A stretch of DNA of 39,642 nt from Bacteroidetes bacterium 4572_128 (GTDB lineage: Bacteria; Bacteroidota; Bacteroidia; Bacteroidales; 4572-128): positions 1 to 39,642 of the forward strand of contig NBLL01000058.1 of assembly GCA_002084355.1 (NCBI GenBank), written 5' to 3'. The position numbers and the translations under genes are program-made. The first letter of the stretch is position 1. Each line of letters starts with the position of its first letter. Positions 1 to 9,667 of the stretch are shown here, piece by piece. Under the pieces are notes generated by a model that saw nothing but the letters and a program-made list of their open reading frames with translations, did no database searches and had not been told where the DNA came from.

Positions 1-7
1 AAAAAAA

Positions 8-34
8 AAATCACAAAAATAATTTTTGTGATTT
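8..34 (-). terminator. Hairpin downstream of tRNA-Arg
   Basis: Inverted repeat aaatcacaaaaat / atttttgtgattt directly 3' of the minus-strand tRNA. Confidence 0.6.
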
Positions 35-40
35 AAAAAG

Positions 41-114
41 CGAACTTGAAGGGAGTCGAACCCCTAACCTCCTGATCCGTAGTCAGGTGCACTATCCAAT
101 TATGCTACAAGTCC
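41..114 (-). tRNA. tRNA-Arg (anticodon ACG)
   Basis: Minus strand GGACTTG...CCTGA-CTACGGA-TCAGG...GGTTCGACTCC...CAAGTTC-G; 7-bp acceptor stem, T-loop TTCGACT, anticodon loop CTACGGA; CCA not encoded. Confidence 0.93.
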
Positions 115-203
115 ATAATAATTTTTGCAAAGATAAATAAAAAATTTTAAATAACAAATTTTTTATGTTTTTTTTCAAAAATTTTATTAAAAAAAAAAAT
201 TAT

Positions 204-211
204 TATTTTTG
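204..211 (+). promoter_or_regulatory. Bacteroidota-type -7 element TATTTTTG (TAnnTTTG) upstream of leuCD
   Basis: TATTTTTG ~30 nt before ATG at 242. Confidence 0.5.
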
Positions 212-241
212 GAAAAATTTTAAATTTCATAATTTATGAAA

Positions 242-1917
242 ATGACTTTAATAGAGAAAATTTTAGCAAAACACTCAAAATTTCAAAGTGTAAAAGCAAA
301 TGAAATAATTGATATTTCTCTTGATGTTAGAGCAGCAAGAGATTTTGGCGGAGCTAATGTTATCAAACATTTAGAAGAAAATAATAGAAATATGCAGTAA
401 ATCAACAGATTTGTAGGAAGTTTGCAAGAGAAAAAGGTTTTAAAGTTTTTGACATTAATAGAGGTATTGGAACGCATACTTTCATAGAAGAAGGAATTGC
501 ATATCCTTATACAACTTCTGTAACAACTGATTCGCATGCAAATATACTTGGAGCAATAGGTGCTTTCGGACAAGGTATGGGTGATAATTTAAATGGAAAG
601 CGTCCGAAAAATATCACTTCTAAAGATATTATTTTAAATTTATTAAATATTTTTGGGGCAAATGAATTACTTGGATATTCTATAGAAATTCTTGGTGAAG
701 AAGTTGAGAAATTAACTTTAGATGAGAGAATAACTATTTCCTCTATGGCTACAGAAATGGGAGCGATTATTATTTTATTTACTCCAAATCAAGAGGTTAT
801 AGATTTTTGCGAAACAAGAAGCAAAAGAAAAATAGAAATAATAAAAAGTGATGAAAACGCTATTTATAAGAAAATTTATAATATTGATATTTCAAGTTTT
901 GTTCCTATGATTTCGCTTCCGGGTAAACCGCATGATACAATAGATATTTTGAAATTAAAAAAGATTAAAATAGATTCTGCATTTATTGGAAGTTGTACCA
1001 ATGGAAGAATGGAAGATTTGAGAGAAATTTCAAAAGTTCTACAAAATAAAAAAGTTGCTCCAGGTGTTGTTTTAAAAATTGTTCCTGCGACAGATGAAGT
1101 ATGGATAGAAGCATTAGATGAAGGTTTGATAAAAATTTTCAAAGATGCGGGAGCATTAGTTTCTAATGCTGGTTGCGCTGGTTGTGCTGCCGGACAAGTT
1201 GGACAAAATGGAGAAGGCGAAATTACTATCAGTACAGGAAATAGAAATTTTCCAGGAAAACAAGGAAAAGGCGAAGTTTTTCTTGCTTCACCGATAAATG
1301 TTGTTTCTTCTGCTGTTTCTGGATATATTACAAATTTTGAAAATATTCCAGCAAAGCCAAAAGTTTTTATGCCAAAAAATTCATTTGAAAATCTTGAAAA
1401 TTATAAGAAAAAAAATGAAAATTATGAGAAAAAAATTACAAAAATAAAAGGAAGAGTTTGGGTAATTAACGAAGACAATATTGACACAGATATGATTTTT
1501 CATAATCGTTATCTTGCAATTACAAAAATTTCTGAAATGGGACAATACACTTTTGATAATTTGAAAAATTATGAAGATTTTTCTAAGAAAGCAAAAAAAG
1601 GTGATATTATAATTACAAAAAAGAATTTTGGAAGTGGAAGTTCAAGACAGCAAGCAGTAGACTGTTTTAAAGCACTAGGAATTCAAGCTATTTTAGCAGA
1701 ATCTTTCGGAGCAATTTATGAAAGAAATGCTATCAATGCTGCTTTTCCAATTTTGACGTATAAAAATATTAATAAATTATTAATTGAAAATGGAGAAAAA
1801 ATAAGTTTAGATTTTGAAAGTGGTGAGCTAAAAAATTTAAATAAAAATTTAAGTATTTTCATAGGGAAATTCTCAGAAGTTCAATTGGAAATTTATAAAA
1901 ATGGAGGTTTATTTTAA
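242..1917 (+). CDS. Fused 3-isopropylmalate dehydratase/homoaconitase-family large + small subunit, with N-terminal frameshift and two apparent internal gaps
   Basis: MTLIEKILAKHS...LDVRAARDFGGANVIKHLEENN (frame 2), then YAVNQQICRKFAREKGFKVFDINRGIGTHTF.. TTDSHANILGAIGAFGQGMGD (frame 1), then LNGKRPKN..SMATEMGAIIILF.. IGSCTNGR, GCAGC, and C-terminal swivel domain NIDTDMIFHNRYL..FGSGSSRQQA. Confidence 0.85.
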
Positions 1918-1944
1918 AAATTATTTTTATGAATTTTATAATTA

Positions 1945-2035
1945 AAAAAAATTTTTTCAAAATTCATCCAAAATTTTATGATTTTTTCAAAAAAAAAATT
2001 TTTCAAAATTCATCCAAAATTTTATGATTTTTAAA
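1945..2035. repeat. Two-unit intergenic repeat (ttttttcaaaattcatccaaaattttatgattttt)
   Basis: Two consecutive copies of TTCAAAATTCATCCAAAATTTTATGATTTTT. Confidence 0.8.
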
Positions 2036-2060
2036 ATGTGTTTTTTTTAATAACGACCAA

Positions 2061-2107
2061 AATTTTAATTACAAAAAGGTTCCAAGAACCTTTTTGTAAT
2101 TAAAATT
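2061..2107. terminator. 22-bp perfect hairpin, bidirectional terminator
   Basis: aattttaattacaaaaaggttc-caa-gaacctttttgtaattaaaatt followed by T-run, between convergent genes. Confidence 0.85.
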
Positions 2108-2317
2108 TTTTTATTAAAAATAAAATTATTATAATTCATTGTTCACGATGATTTCGTTACATATCCTATATAATTGAATTTAATGTTTTAATGACGATTT
2201 GGAATAAAAATTTTTAAAAAATATTTTGAAAAAAACAACAATTTCCCACAATTTTATTGTGAAAAAATTCATACCACAAAAAGGTTTATATCCAAAAAAA
2301 TTTAAATATGTAAAATT

Positions 2318-2647
2318 TCAATTTTTTTCAACAATTATAAAAATATCTTCGTTCTTTTTTTTCATAAAATATTGCTCTCTGGCAAATTTTTCTAAATTTT
2401 CTTTGCTTGTTTTTAATTCTTCTAATTTTTTTTTATCTTTTTTAATTCGTTCATTATAAAATTTTTCTTGTTTTTTTAAAATACTTATTTCTTCTAAACT
2501 ATTTATCCTTTCTAATAAGTTGTTTTGGTCGAAAAATAATATCCATATCAAAAAAATAATAAACGTAATAATATATTTATTTTTTAATAAGTAAAGATTT
2601 TTTACAATTTCAAGTGTTTTTTTTATTTTGAAAAAAATATTTTTCAT
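2318..2647 (-). CDS. Septum formation initiator (DivIC/FtsB family)
   Basis: Short protein with N-terminal TM, coiled coil, and FAREQYFMKKKNEDIFIIVE motif typical of Bacteroidota DivIC/FtsB. Confidence 0.8.
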   Translation of the reverse strand: MKNIFFKIKKTLEIVKNLYLLKNKYIITFIIFLIWILFFDQNNLLERINSLEEISILKKQEKFYNERIKKDKKKLEELKTSKENLEKFAREQYFMKKKNEDIFIIVEKN

Positions 2648-2701
2648 ATAAAATATTTTTTGAAATAATTTTCTGTAAAAAATTATTTCAAATAATTAAA
2701 A

Positions 2702-3895
2702 TTATTTTCTAATAGCTTTAATTGTAGCTAATTCATTTCCTTTTACATATTCTAAAAGTGCTCCTCCTCCGGAAGAAATATAACTAATTTTGTTTTGCAA
2801 TTTATATTTATTTATCGCAGCAACAGAATCGCCTCCACCAATTAATGAAAAACCACCTCTTTCTTTAACTTTTGCAACAGATTTAGCAATTTGCAAAGTT
2901 CCATTTTGAAAATTATTCATCTCAAAAACTCCCATAGGTCCGTTCCATAAAACAGTTTTTGATTTTTCTATTATTTTAGAAAACCTATTTATGCTTTTCA
3001 ATCCTATATCAAGACTCATGCAATTATCTTTTATTTTATTTATATCACTATAAGTGATATTTGCTGAATTGCTAAATCTATCAGCATTAACACTATCAAT
3101 TGGAAGATAAAATTTTACTTTTTTTTCTATAGCTTTTTGAAGAATTTCTGAAGCTATTTCTATTTTATCACTTTCAAAAATAGAATTTCCTATGCTTCCG
3201 CCTATTGATTTTATGAAAGTAAAAGCCATACCACCACCAACAATAATATTATCTACTCTTTCTAAAAGAGAACTTATAACTTCTATTTTCGAAGAAATTT
3301 TTGCTCCGCCAATAATTGCTGTAAAAGGTCTTTCACCTTTTTCTAAAAGCATTTCTAAATTTTTCAATTCATTTTCAATAACATAAGCAAACATTTTATC
3401 TTTTGGAAAAAACTCACTCACTATAGATGTAGAACAGTGATTTCTATGTGCTGTACCAAAAGCATCATTTACATAAACCTCAGCAAGTTTTGATAATTTT
3501 TTAGCAAAGTTTTTATCTCCTTCTTTTTCTCCCTTATGAAAACGTACATTTTCTAAGAGAATAACTTCTCCAGCTTTTAAACTTTTTACTTTTACTGATG
3601 TATTTTTGCCAATACAACTATTTGCAAATAAAACTTTAATACCCAAAAGTTTAGATAAATGTTCTAAAATATGTTTATTAGAAAATCTTTCTTCGAAAAT
3701 ATTTCTTTTTGGTCTTCCAAGATGTGATAATAAAATAAGTTTTCCTTTTTCTTTTAGAATTTTTTTTATCGTAGGAATAGCAACTCTCATTCTTGAGTCA
3801 TCTGTTATTTCAAATTTATCATTCAAAGGTAAATTAAAATCAACTCTTAGCAAAACCCTTTTGTTTGCGAAATTGTAATCAGAAAATAATTGCAT
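2702..3895 (-). CDS. pgk: Phosphoglycerate kinase
   Basis: RVDFNLPL, LLSHLGRP, VNDAFGTAHR, VLWNGPMGVFE, SLIGGGDSVAAI, SSGGGALLEY; appears full length. Confidence 0.97.
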   Translation of the reverse strand: MQLFSDYNFANKRVLLRVDFNLPLNDKFEITDDSRMRVAIPTIKKILKEKGKLILLSHLGRPKRNIFEERFSNKHILEHLSKLLGIKVLFANSCIGKNTSVKVKSLKAGEVILLENVRFHKGEKEGDKNFAKKLSKLAEVYVNDAFGTAHRNHCSTSIVSEFFPKDKMFAYVIENELKNLEMLLEKGERPFTAIIGGAKISSKIEVISSLLERVDNIIVGGGMAFTFIKSIGGSIGNSIFESDKIEIASEILQKAIEKKVKFYLPIDSVNADRFSNSANITYSDINKIKDNCMSLDIGLKSINRFSKIIEKSKTVLWNGPMGVFEMNNFQNGTLQIAKSVAKVKERGGFSLIGGGDSVAAINKYKLQNKISYISSGGGALLEYVKGNELATIKAIRK

Positions 3896-4003
3896 AGTTT
3901 TATAAAAAAAAATAATTACAAAAAAAATAAATTTTTTTAAAAAAAATGTGTTTTTTTGAAAAAAATTTTTTTTTAATTTATATTAAAATTTTTATTAAAA
4001 ATT

Positions 4004-4690
4004 ATGATTCCAAAAAACGAATTTAATAAATATGCGACTAAGCATCTTGGCATAAGTAGTTTAAATTTAAGTAAATTTAATTCTATTTATAACGATTATA
4101 TTTCTCCAACAATAATAGAAGAACGTCAATTAAATATTGCTTCTATGGATGTTTTTTCTCGTTTGATGATGGACAGAATTATTTTTCTTGGAATGCCGAT
4201 AAATGATTATGTTGCAAATATTGTTCAGGCACAATTATTATTTTTAGAATCCAGCGACCCAAATAAAGATATTCAAATTTATTTGAACACTCCCGGAGGT
4301 TCGGTTTATGCAGGTCTTGGAATTTATGACACTATGCAATATATTAGTTCTGATGTTGCTACCATTTGTACTGGTATGGCTGCTTCTATGGGAGCAATTT
4401 TGTTAGCTGCCGGACAAGAAGGAAAACGTTCTGCTTTGAAGCATTCGAGAGTTATGATACATCAACCTATGGGAGGTGTTCAAGGACAAGCGTCTGATAT
4501 AGAAATCACTGCAAAAGAAATTAAAAAATTAAAAAATGAACTTTATAAAATTATTTCTGTTCATTCTAAGCAAGATATTAAAAAAGTAGAATTAGATTCT
4601 GATAGAGATTTCTGGATGACTTCAGAAGAAGCAAAAAAGTACGGAATGATAGATGAAATTCTTGTAAGAAATAATTTAAAAAATAAATAA
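4004..4690 (+). CDS. clpP: ATP-dependent Clp protease proteolytic subunit
   Basis: YLNTPGGSVYAGLGIYD, TGMAASMGAILL, RVMIHQPMGG. Confidence 0.97.
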   Translation: MIPKNEFNKYATKHLGISSLNLSKFNSIYNDYISPTIIEERQLNIASMDVFSRLMMDRIIFLGMPINDYVANIVQAQLLFLESSDPNKDIQIYLNTPGGSVYAGLGIYDTMQYISSDVATICTGMAASMGAILLAAGQEGKRSALKHSRVMIHQPMGGVQGQASDIEITAKEIKKLKNELYKIISVHSKQDIKKVELDSDRDFWMTSEEAKKYGMIDEILVRNNLKNK

Positions 4691-4693
4691 AAT

Positions 4694-5938
4694 ATGAAAA
4701 AATGTTCTTTTTGTCATCGTTCTGAGCAGGATGTTGAAATTTTAATAGATGGAATAGACGGTCATATTTGTAATAATTGCGTAGAAATTGCTTATGAAAT
4801 TATTCAAAGAGAAGACGAAGTTAAAAGCAAGAGTAAAACAGATAACAAATCTTTTTTAGATAAAAAACTTTTAAAACCTAAGGAAATAAAAGTTTTCCTT
4901 GATGAATATCTTATCGGACAAGATGATGCAAAAAAGATTTTATCTGTGGCGGTTTATAATCATTATAAACGTTTGTCGCAAGATAAAATTAAAGTTAAAA
5001 AAGATGAAGTTGAGATAGAAAAATCTAACATTATTCTTGTTGGAGAAACTGGTACAGGCAAAACTTTATTTGCTCGTACCATTGCAAAAATGTTGAAAGT
5101 TCCATTTGCAATAGTTGATGCAACAGTTTTAACAGAAGCAGGTTATGTCGGTGAAGACGTTGAAAGTTTACTTGTTCGTTTGTTGCAATCTGCCAATTAT
5201 GATATTGAATTGGCAGAGAAAGGTATAGTTTTTATAGATGAAATAGATAAAATAGCAAGAAAAAGTGATAATCCATCTATCACCAGAGATGTTGCTGGCG
5301 AAGGAGTTCAACAGGGTTTATTAAAATTATTAGAAGGTTCAGTTGTTAATGTTCCGCCACAAGGCGGTAGAAAACATCCAGACCAGAAATATATTTCTAT
5401 AAATACTAAACATATTTTATTTATTTGCGGAGGAGCTTTCGACGGTATAGAAAGGAAAATTGCAAATCGTTTGAATACGAAACTTGTTGGTTATAGTGCG
5501 GTAAAAAATTCTGACCAAATTGACACGAAAAATTTATTGCAATATATTGCTCCTCAGGATTTAAAGTCTTTTGGTTTAATTCCAGAAATTGTTGGTCGTT
5601 TACCAATTTTGGGTTTTTTAAATCCTCTTGATAAAGAAATTTTAAAGAAGATTTTATATGAGCCAAAAAATTCTATTATAAAACAGTATGAATATCTTTT
5701 CAAAATGGACAAAATTAATTTGTCTTTTGATGCAAATGTTTATGATTTTATAGTTAATAAGGCTATGGAATTTAAACTTGGTGCGAGGGGTTTACGTTCT
5801 ATTTGTGAAGCAATTATGCTTGATGCGATGTTTGAATTACCTTCTAAAACAAAAAAAGTTACAGATTTTACCGTAACTTTGGAATATGCAAAAGAAAAAG
5901 TTTTAAAAACAAATAAAAGCAGATTAAAAGCTGTATAA
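4694..5938 (+). CDS. clpX: ATP-dependent Clp protease ATP-binding subunit ClpX
   Basis: N-terminal Cys4 zinc motif, GETGTGKT Walker [29 protein letters not shown]. Confidence 0.97.
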   Translation: MKKCSFCHRSEQDVEILIDGIDGHICNNCVEIAYEIIQREDEVKSKSKTDNKSFLDKKLLKPKEIKVFLDEYLIGQDDAKKILSVAVYNHYKRLSQDKIKVKKDEVEIEKSNIILVGETGTGKTLFARTIAKMLKVPFAIVDATVLTEAGYVGEDVESLLVRLLQSANYDIELAEKGIVFIDEIDKIARKSDNPSITRDVAGEGVQQGLLKLLEGSVVNVPPQGGRKHPDQKYISINTKHILFICGGAFDGIERKIANRLNTKLVGYSAVKNSDQIDTKNLLQYIAPQDLKSFGLIPEIVGRLPILGFLNPLDKEILKKILYEPKNSIIKQYEYLFKMDKINLSFDANVYDFIVNKAMEFKLGARGLRSICEAIMLDAMFELPSKTKKVTDFTVTLEYAKEKVLKTNKSRLKAV

Positions 5939-5947
5939 AAAAATTTT

Positions 5948-6880
5948 ATGAAAATAATTATTCCTATGGCAGGAATGGGAAAACGTATGCGTCCACATAC
6001 TTTGACCGTTCCCAAACCATTAATTTCAATAGCAGGAAAAAGTATAGTTGAGCGTTTAGTTACAGAGATTTCAAAAATTGTTAAAGAAGAAATAGAAGAA
6101 ATTGCTTATATTATCAGGGAAGATTTTGGCGAAGAAGTTGAGAAAAATTTAAAAGAAATTTCTAATAAATTATCTGCAAAATCTTCAATTTATTATCAAA
6201 AAGAAGCAAAAGGAACTGCTCACGCTGTTTTTTGTGCTGAGAATTCCTTAGATGGAAATGTAATTATTGCTTTTGCTGACACTTTATTTAAGGCAGATTT
6301 TAATTTGAATAAAGAAAATGATGCTACTATTTTTGTGAAAAAAGTGAAAAATCCTAATGATTTTGGAGTTGTAAAAACTAATAAAGAAAATTTAATTACA
6401 GATTTTATTGAAAAACCTAAGGAATTTATTTCTGACCTTGCAATTATCGGAATTTATTTTTTTAAAGATGGTAAAAATTTAAAAAAAGAAATAAAATATC
6501 TGATAGATAATAAAATAATTGTTAATAATGAATACCAATTAACAGATGTTCTTGAAAATATGAAAGAAAAAAATATTTCTTTTAAAGCTGAAGTTGTTAA
6601 TGAATGGTTGGAAATTTCTAAATCTGCAGAAATTATAAATTCTGTGATTTTAGAACCGTCTTTTATAGATTGTAATGTTAAAATAGAAAATTCTGTAATT
6701 GCAAAACATGTTTCCATTGGAAAGTATACAAAAATAAAAAATTCTATAATTGAAAATTCTATAATTCAAGAAAATTCTATAATTGAAAATGCAAATATTA
6801 CAAACTCAATGATAGGAAATTTTGTAGAAATAAGAAATAAAAAAGTTGAAATGAGTGTAGGAGATTTTAATTCTTTTTAA
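5948..6880 (+). CDS. Nucleotidyltransferase (sugar-phosphate nucleotidyltransferase family) with apparent in-frame internal gap
   Basis: MKIIIPMAGMGKRMRPHTLTVPKPLI, AFADTLFKADF, NEYQLTDVLENM, C-terminal left-handed beta-helix repeats; expected W-(M/L)DCGNK block absent after NEW. Confidence 0.85.
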   Translation: MKIIIPMAGMGKRMRPHTLTVPKPLISIAGKSIVERLVTEISKIVKEEIEEIAYIIREDFGEEVEKNLKEISNKLSAKSSIYYQKEAKGTAHAVFCAENSLDGNVIIAFADTLFKADFNLNKENDATIFVKKVKNPNDFGVVKTNKENLITDFIEKPKEFISDLAIIGIYFFKDGKNLKKEIKYLIDNKIIVNNEYQLTDVLENMKEKNISFKAEVVNEWLEISKSAEIINSVILEPSFIDCNVKIENSVIAKHVSIGKYTKIKNSIIENSIIQENSIIENANITNSMIGNFVEIRNKKVEMSVGDFNSF

Positions 6881-7540
6881 ATTCATAAAAAATTGGCGAT
6901 TTTTGGAAAAAAAATTTTTTTTTAATATTTAAAATTCATAAAAAATTGGCGATTTTTGGAAAAAAATTTTTTTTTAATATTTAAAGTTCATAAAAAATTG
7001 GCGATTTTTGGAAAAAAATTTTTTTTTAATATTTAAAGTTCATAAAAAATTGGCGATTTTTGAAAAAATTTTTTTTTTTAATATTTAAAATTCATAAAAA
7101 ATTGGCGATTTTTTAAAAAAATTTTTTTTTTTTATATTTAAAATTCATAAAAAATTGGCGATTTTTAAAAAAATTTTTTTTTTTAATATTTAAAGTTCAT
7201 AAAAAATTGGCGATTTTTGGAAAAAATTTTTTTTTTAATATTTAAAGTTCATAAAAAATTGGCGATTTTTGAAAAAATTTTTTTTTTTAATATTTAAAGT
7301 TCATAAAAAATTGGCAATTTTTGAAAAAAAAATTTTTTTTTAATATTTAAAGTTCATAAAAAATTGGCGATTTTTGAAAATTTTTTTTTTTTTAATATTT
7401 AAAGTTCATAAAAAATTGGCGATTTTTGAAAAAAATTTTTTTTTTTTAATATTTAAAGTTCATAAAAAATTGGCGATTTTTGAAAAAATTTTTTTTATTT
7501 TGATATTTAAAATTCATAAAATAATTGGTTTTTTTTCAAA
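6881..7540. repeat. Tandem array, ~13 units of ~52-53 nt (ataaaaaattggcgatttttgAnTn taatattta)
   Basis: GG of core ggcgat at 6895, 6948, 7000, 7052, 7104, 7157, 7209, 7261, 7313 (ggcaat), 7366, 7418, 7472, 7527 (degenerate). Confidence 0.97.
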
Positions 7541-7596
7541 AAAAAATTTTTATGATTTTAAATCATAAAAATTTTCCCGTTTTTTTATTGAAAATA

Positions 7597-8655
7597 TTAG
7601 TTAGCAAGAAAAATACTTCCTCCAATATTATTTTTTGTTGCTCCTGTAACCGATGAAAGACAATTATTAGTTTTTTCATATCTTAGCACTCCAAGAAAAG
7701 CAAAAATAATTGCTTCTTTAAAATCCACAATTTGTTTTTTAGGTATAAAAATATTATGATTTGTTTTTTCTTTTAATAATTCAAGAAGAAATTTATTATG
7801 TGCTCCTCCTCCAGTTAAAAGAATTTTTTTACTTTTTTTATCTTTTATAGAATCATTAATTTGAATAACTATATGCTCATAAACAGTTCTTAATGAATCT
7901 TCTATTTTTAAATTTTCTTTTTCTAAAATTGATAAAAATGATTTTTCAAAATATTCTCTGGATAAAGATTTTGGATGCTCTTTTTGATAAAAAGAAACAT
8001 CATTTAATTTTTTTAACATAAAATTATTTATTTTGCCATTTTTTGAAATTAAACCATCTTTATCAAAATCTTTACCGATTTTTTTCGAAAGAAAATTTAT
8101 TGCAATATTTACTGGACAAATGTCAAAAGCTATTCTTTTTTTATTTTTTTCAAAAGATAAATTTGCAAAACCACCGAGATTTATACAAATATCGTAATCA
8201 GAGAATAAATATTTATCTCCAATTGGAACAAGTGGCGCACCTTGTCCGCCAAGAGCAACATCTAAATTTCTAAAATCAGAAATTGTTGTTTTCTTAGTTT
8301 TTGCACAAATATTCGCACCGTCACCCAGCTGAAAAGTAATTTTTTTATCTGTTTGATGAAAAACAGTATGACCATGAGAAGAAATAAAATCTATTTTTTC
8401 TGTAATATCTTTTAAAAAAATATTAACATTTTCACCTATAAAATTCCCATAATCTTTATGTAGTTTTATCAACTCAAAAGCAGATAATCTATGTGAATAG
8501 CTTAATTTATTCTTCCAAATTTTATTATAAACAACAGTATGAGATTTTTTTATCTCAAAATTCCAATTTCCATTATTGTTTTTAAAACTACAAAAAACAA
8601 TATCTAAACCATCAATAGATGTTCCAGACATTAAACCAATAACATTATATCGCAT
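7597..8655 (-). CDS. anmK: Anhydro-N-acetylmuramic acid kinase
   Basis: IGLMSGTSIDGLD, SHGHTVFHQ, FQLGDGANI, GGQGAPLVPIGD, LTGGGAHN, GATKNNIGGS. Confidence 0.93.
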   Translation of the reverse strand: MRYNVIGLMSGTSIDGLDIVFCSFKNNNGNWNFEIKKSHTVVYNKIWKNKLSYSHRLSAFELIKLHKDYGNFIGENVNIFLKDITEKIDFISSHGHTVFHQTDKKITFQLGDGANICAKTKKTTISDFRNLDVALGGQGAPLVPIGDKYLFSDYDICINLGGFANLSFEKNKKRIAFDICPVNIAINFLSKKIGKDFDKDGLISKNGKINNFMLKKLNDVSFYQKEHPKSLSREYFEKSFLSILEKENLKIEDSLRTVYEHIVIQINDSIKDKKSKKILLTGGGAHNKFLLELLKEKTNHNIFIPKKQIVDFKEAIIFAFLGVLRYEKTNNCLSSVTGATKNNIGGSIFLAN

Positions 8656-8734
8656 TATAATTCATATAAATTTATTATGAATAAATATTTATATATTAAA
8701 AAAAACAAAATTAAAATTTTTTTATAAAAAAAAC

Positions 8735-8742
8735 TATTTTTG
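8735..8742 (+). promoter_or_regulatory. -7 element TATTTTTG upstream of era
   Basis: TAnnTTTG motif ~28 nt before ATG at 8770; overlaps the ORF-track start at 8740, arguing for the downstream start. Confidence 0.45.
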
Positions 8743-8769
8743 AAAAATTTTTTTTATAAATTTAAAAAA

Positions 8770-9654
8770 ATGTTACATAAATCAGGTTTTGTAAATATAG
8801 TTGGAAATCCAAATGTTGGAAAATCTACTTTGATGAATATTATGGTAGGAGATAAAATTTCCATAATTACCAATAAATCTCAAACAACACGCCATAGAAT
8901 TATGGGAATTGTAAACGAAGAAAATTATCAAATCGTTTATTCTGATACTCCGGGAGTTATTAAACCAAATTATAAGTTGCAAGAAAATATGTTAAATTTC
9001 TCGCTTTCAGCACTTTCTGATGCTGATATAATTTTGTATGTTACAGATATTTACGAAAAAATTGATAAAAATCAAGATTTTTTACAAAAAATACAAAAAT
9101 TAAAAGTTCCAATTTTAATCTTAATTAATAAAATTGATTTATCTAATCAAGAAAAAATTAACGAACAATTTGAAATTTGGGAAAAAATCCTGCCAAATTC
9201 AGAGATTTTTCCAATTTCTGCATTAGAAAAATTTAATTTAGAAAACCTTTTTAATCGTATTTTGGAACTTTTGCCAGAATCGCCTCCTTATTTTGATAAA
9301 GATGTTTTTACAGATAAATCGGAGCGCTTTTTTGTGTCGGAAATTATCAGAGAAAAAATCTTATTAAATTATAAAAAAGAAATTCCATATTCTGTAGAAA
9401 TTGAAATAGAAGAATTTAAAAGGCAAATTAAACCGAAAAAAATCCTTAAAATTAAGGCAGTCATTCATGTGGAACGAGAAACACAAAAAGGAATAATTAT
9501 TGGGAATAAGGGTAAATCGATAAAAAAATTCGGTACACAAGCAAGAATAGATATAGAAAAATTTTTTGGAGAAAAAGTTTTTCTAGAGTTCTTTGTAAAA
9601 TTAAATAAAAATTGGAAAGATAAAGAATTCCAAATAAAAAATTTTGGTTATTAA
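8770..9654 (+). CDS. era: GTPase Era
   Basis: GNPNVGKST, DTPG, NKID, C-terminal KH domain GIIIGNKGKSIKKFGTQARIDIEKFF. Confidence 0.95.
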   Translation: MLHKSGFVNIVGNPNVGKSTLMNIMVGDKISIITNKSQTTRHRIMGIVNEENYQIVYSDTPGVIKPNYKLQENMLNFSLSALSDADIILYVTDIYEKIDKNQDFLQKIQKLKVPILILINKIDLSNQEKINEQFEIWEKILPNSEIFPISALEKFNLENLFNRILELLPESPPYFDKDVFTDKSERFFVSEIIREKILLNYKKEIPYSVEIEIEEFKRQIKPKKILKIKAVIHVERETQKGIIIGNKGKSIKKFGTQARIDIEKFFGEKVFLEFFVKLNKNWKDKEFQIKNFGY

Positions 9655-9667
9655 AAATCATTTAAAA

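Noticed and set aside
876-1142. Antisense ORFs inside strong genes (876-1142, 283-573, 3192-3386, 3606-3878, 5421-5666, 5740-6015, 6454-6717, 8043-8273, 13240-13455, 13620-13910, 35444-35638, 36825-37079, 37107-37346 and similar)
   Set aside because: They are shadows of conserved genes on the other strand with no recognisable motifs or independent start signals.
2226-2459. ORF 2226-2459 (+)
   Set aside because: Antisense to and overlapping the well-supported DivIC/FtsB-like gene; low-complexity F/S/K composition.
7374-7568. ORF 7374-7568 (+)
   Set aside because: Lies in the tandem repeat; the protein is a translated repeat (KIFFFLIFKVHKKLAIFEK...).
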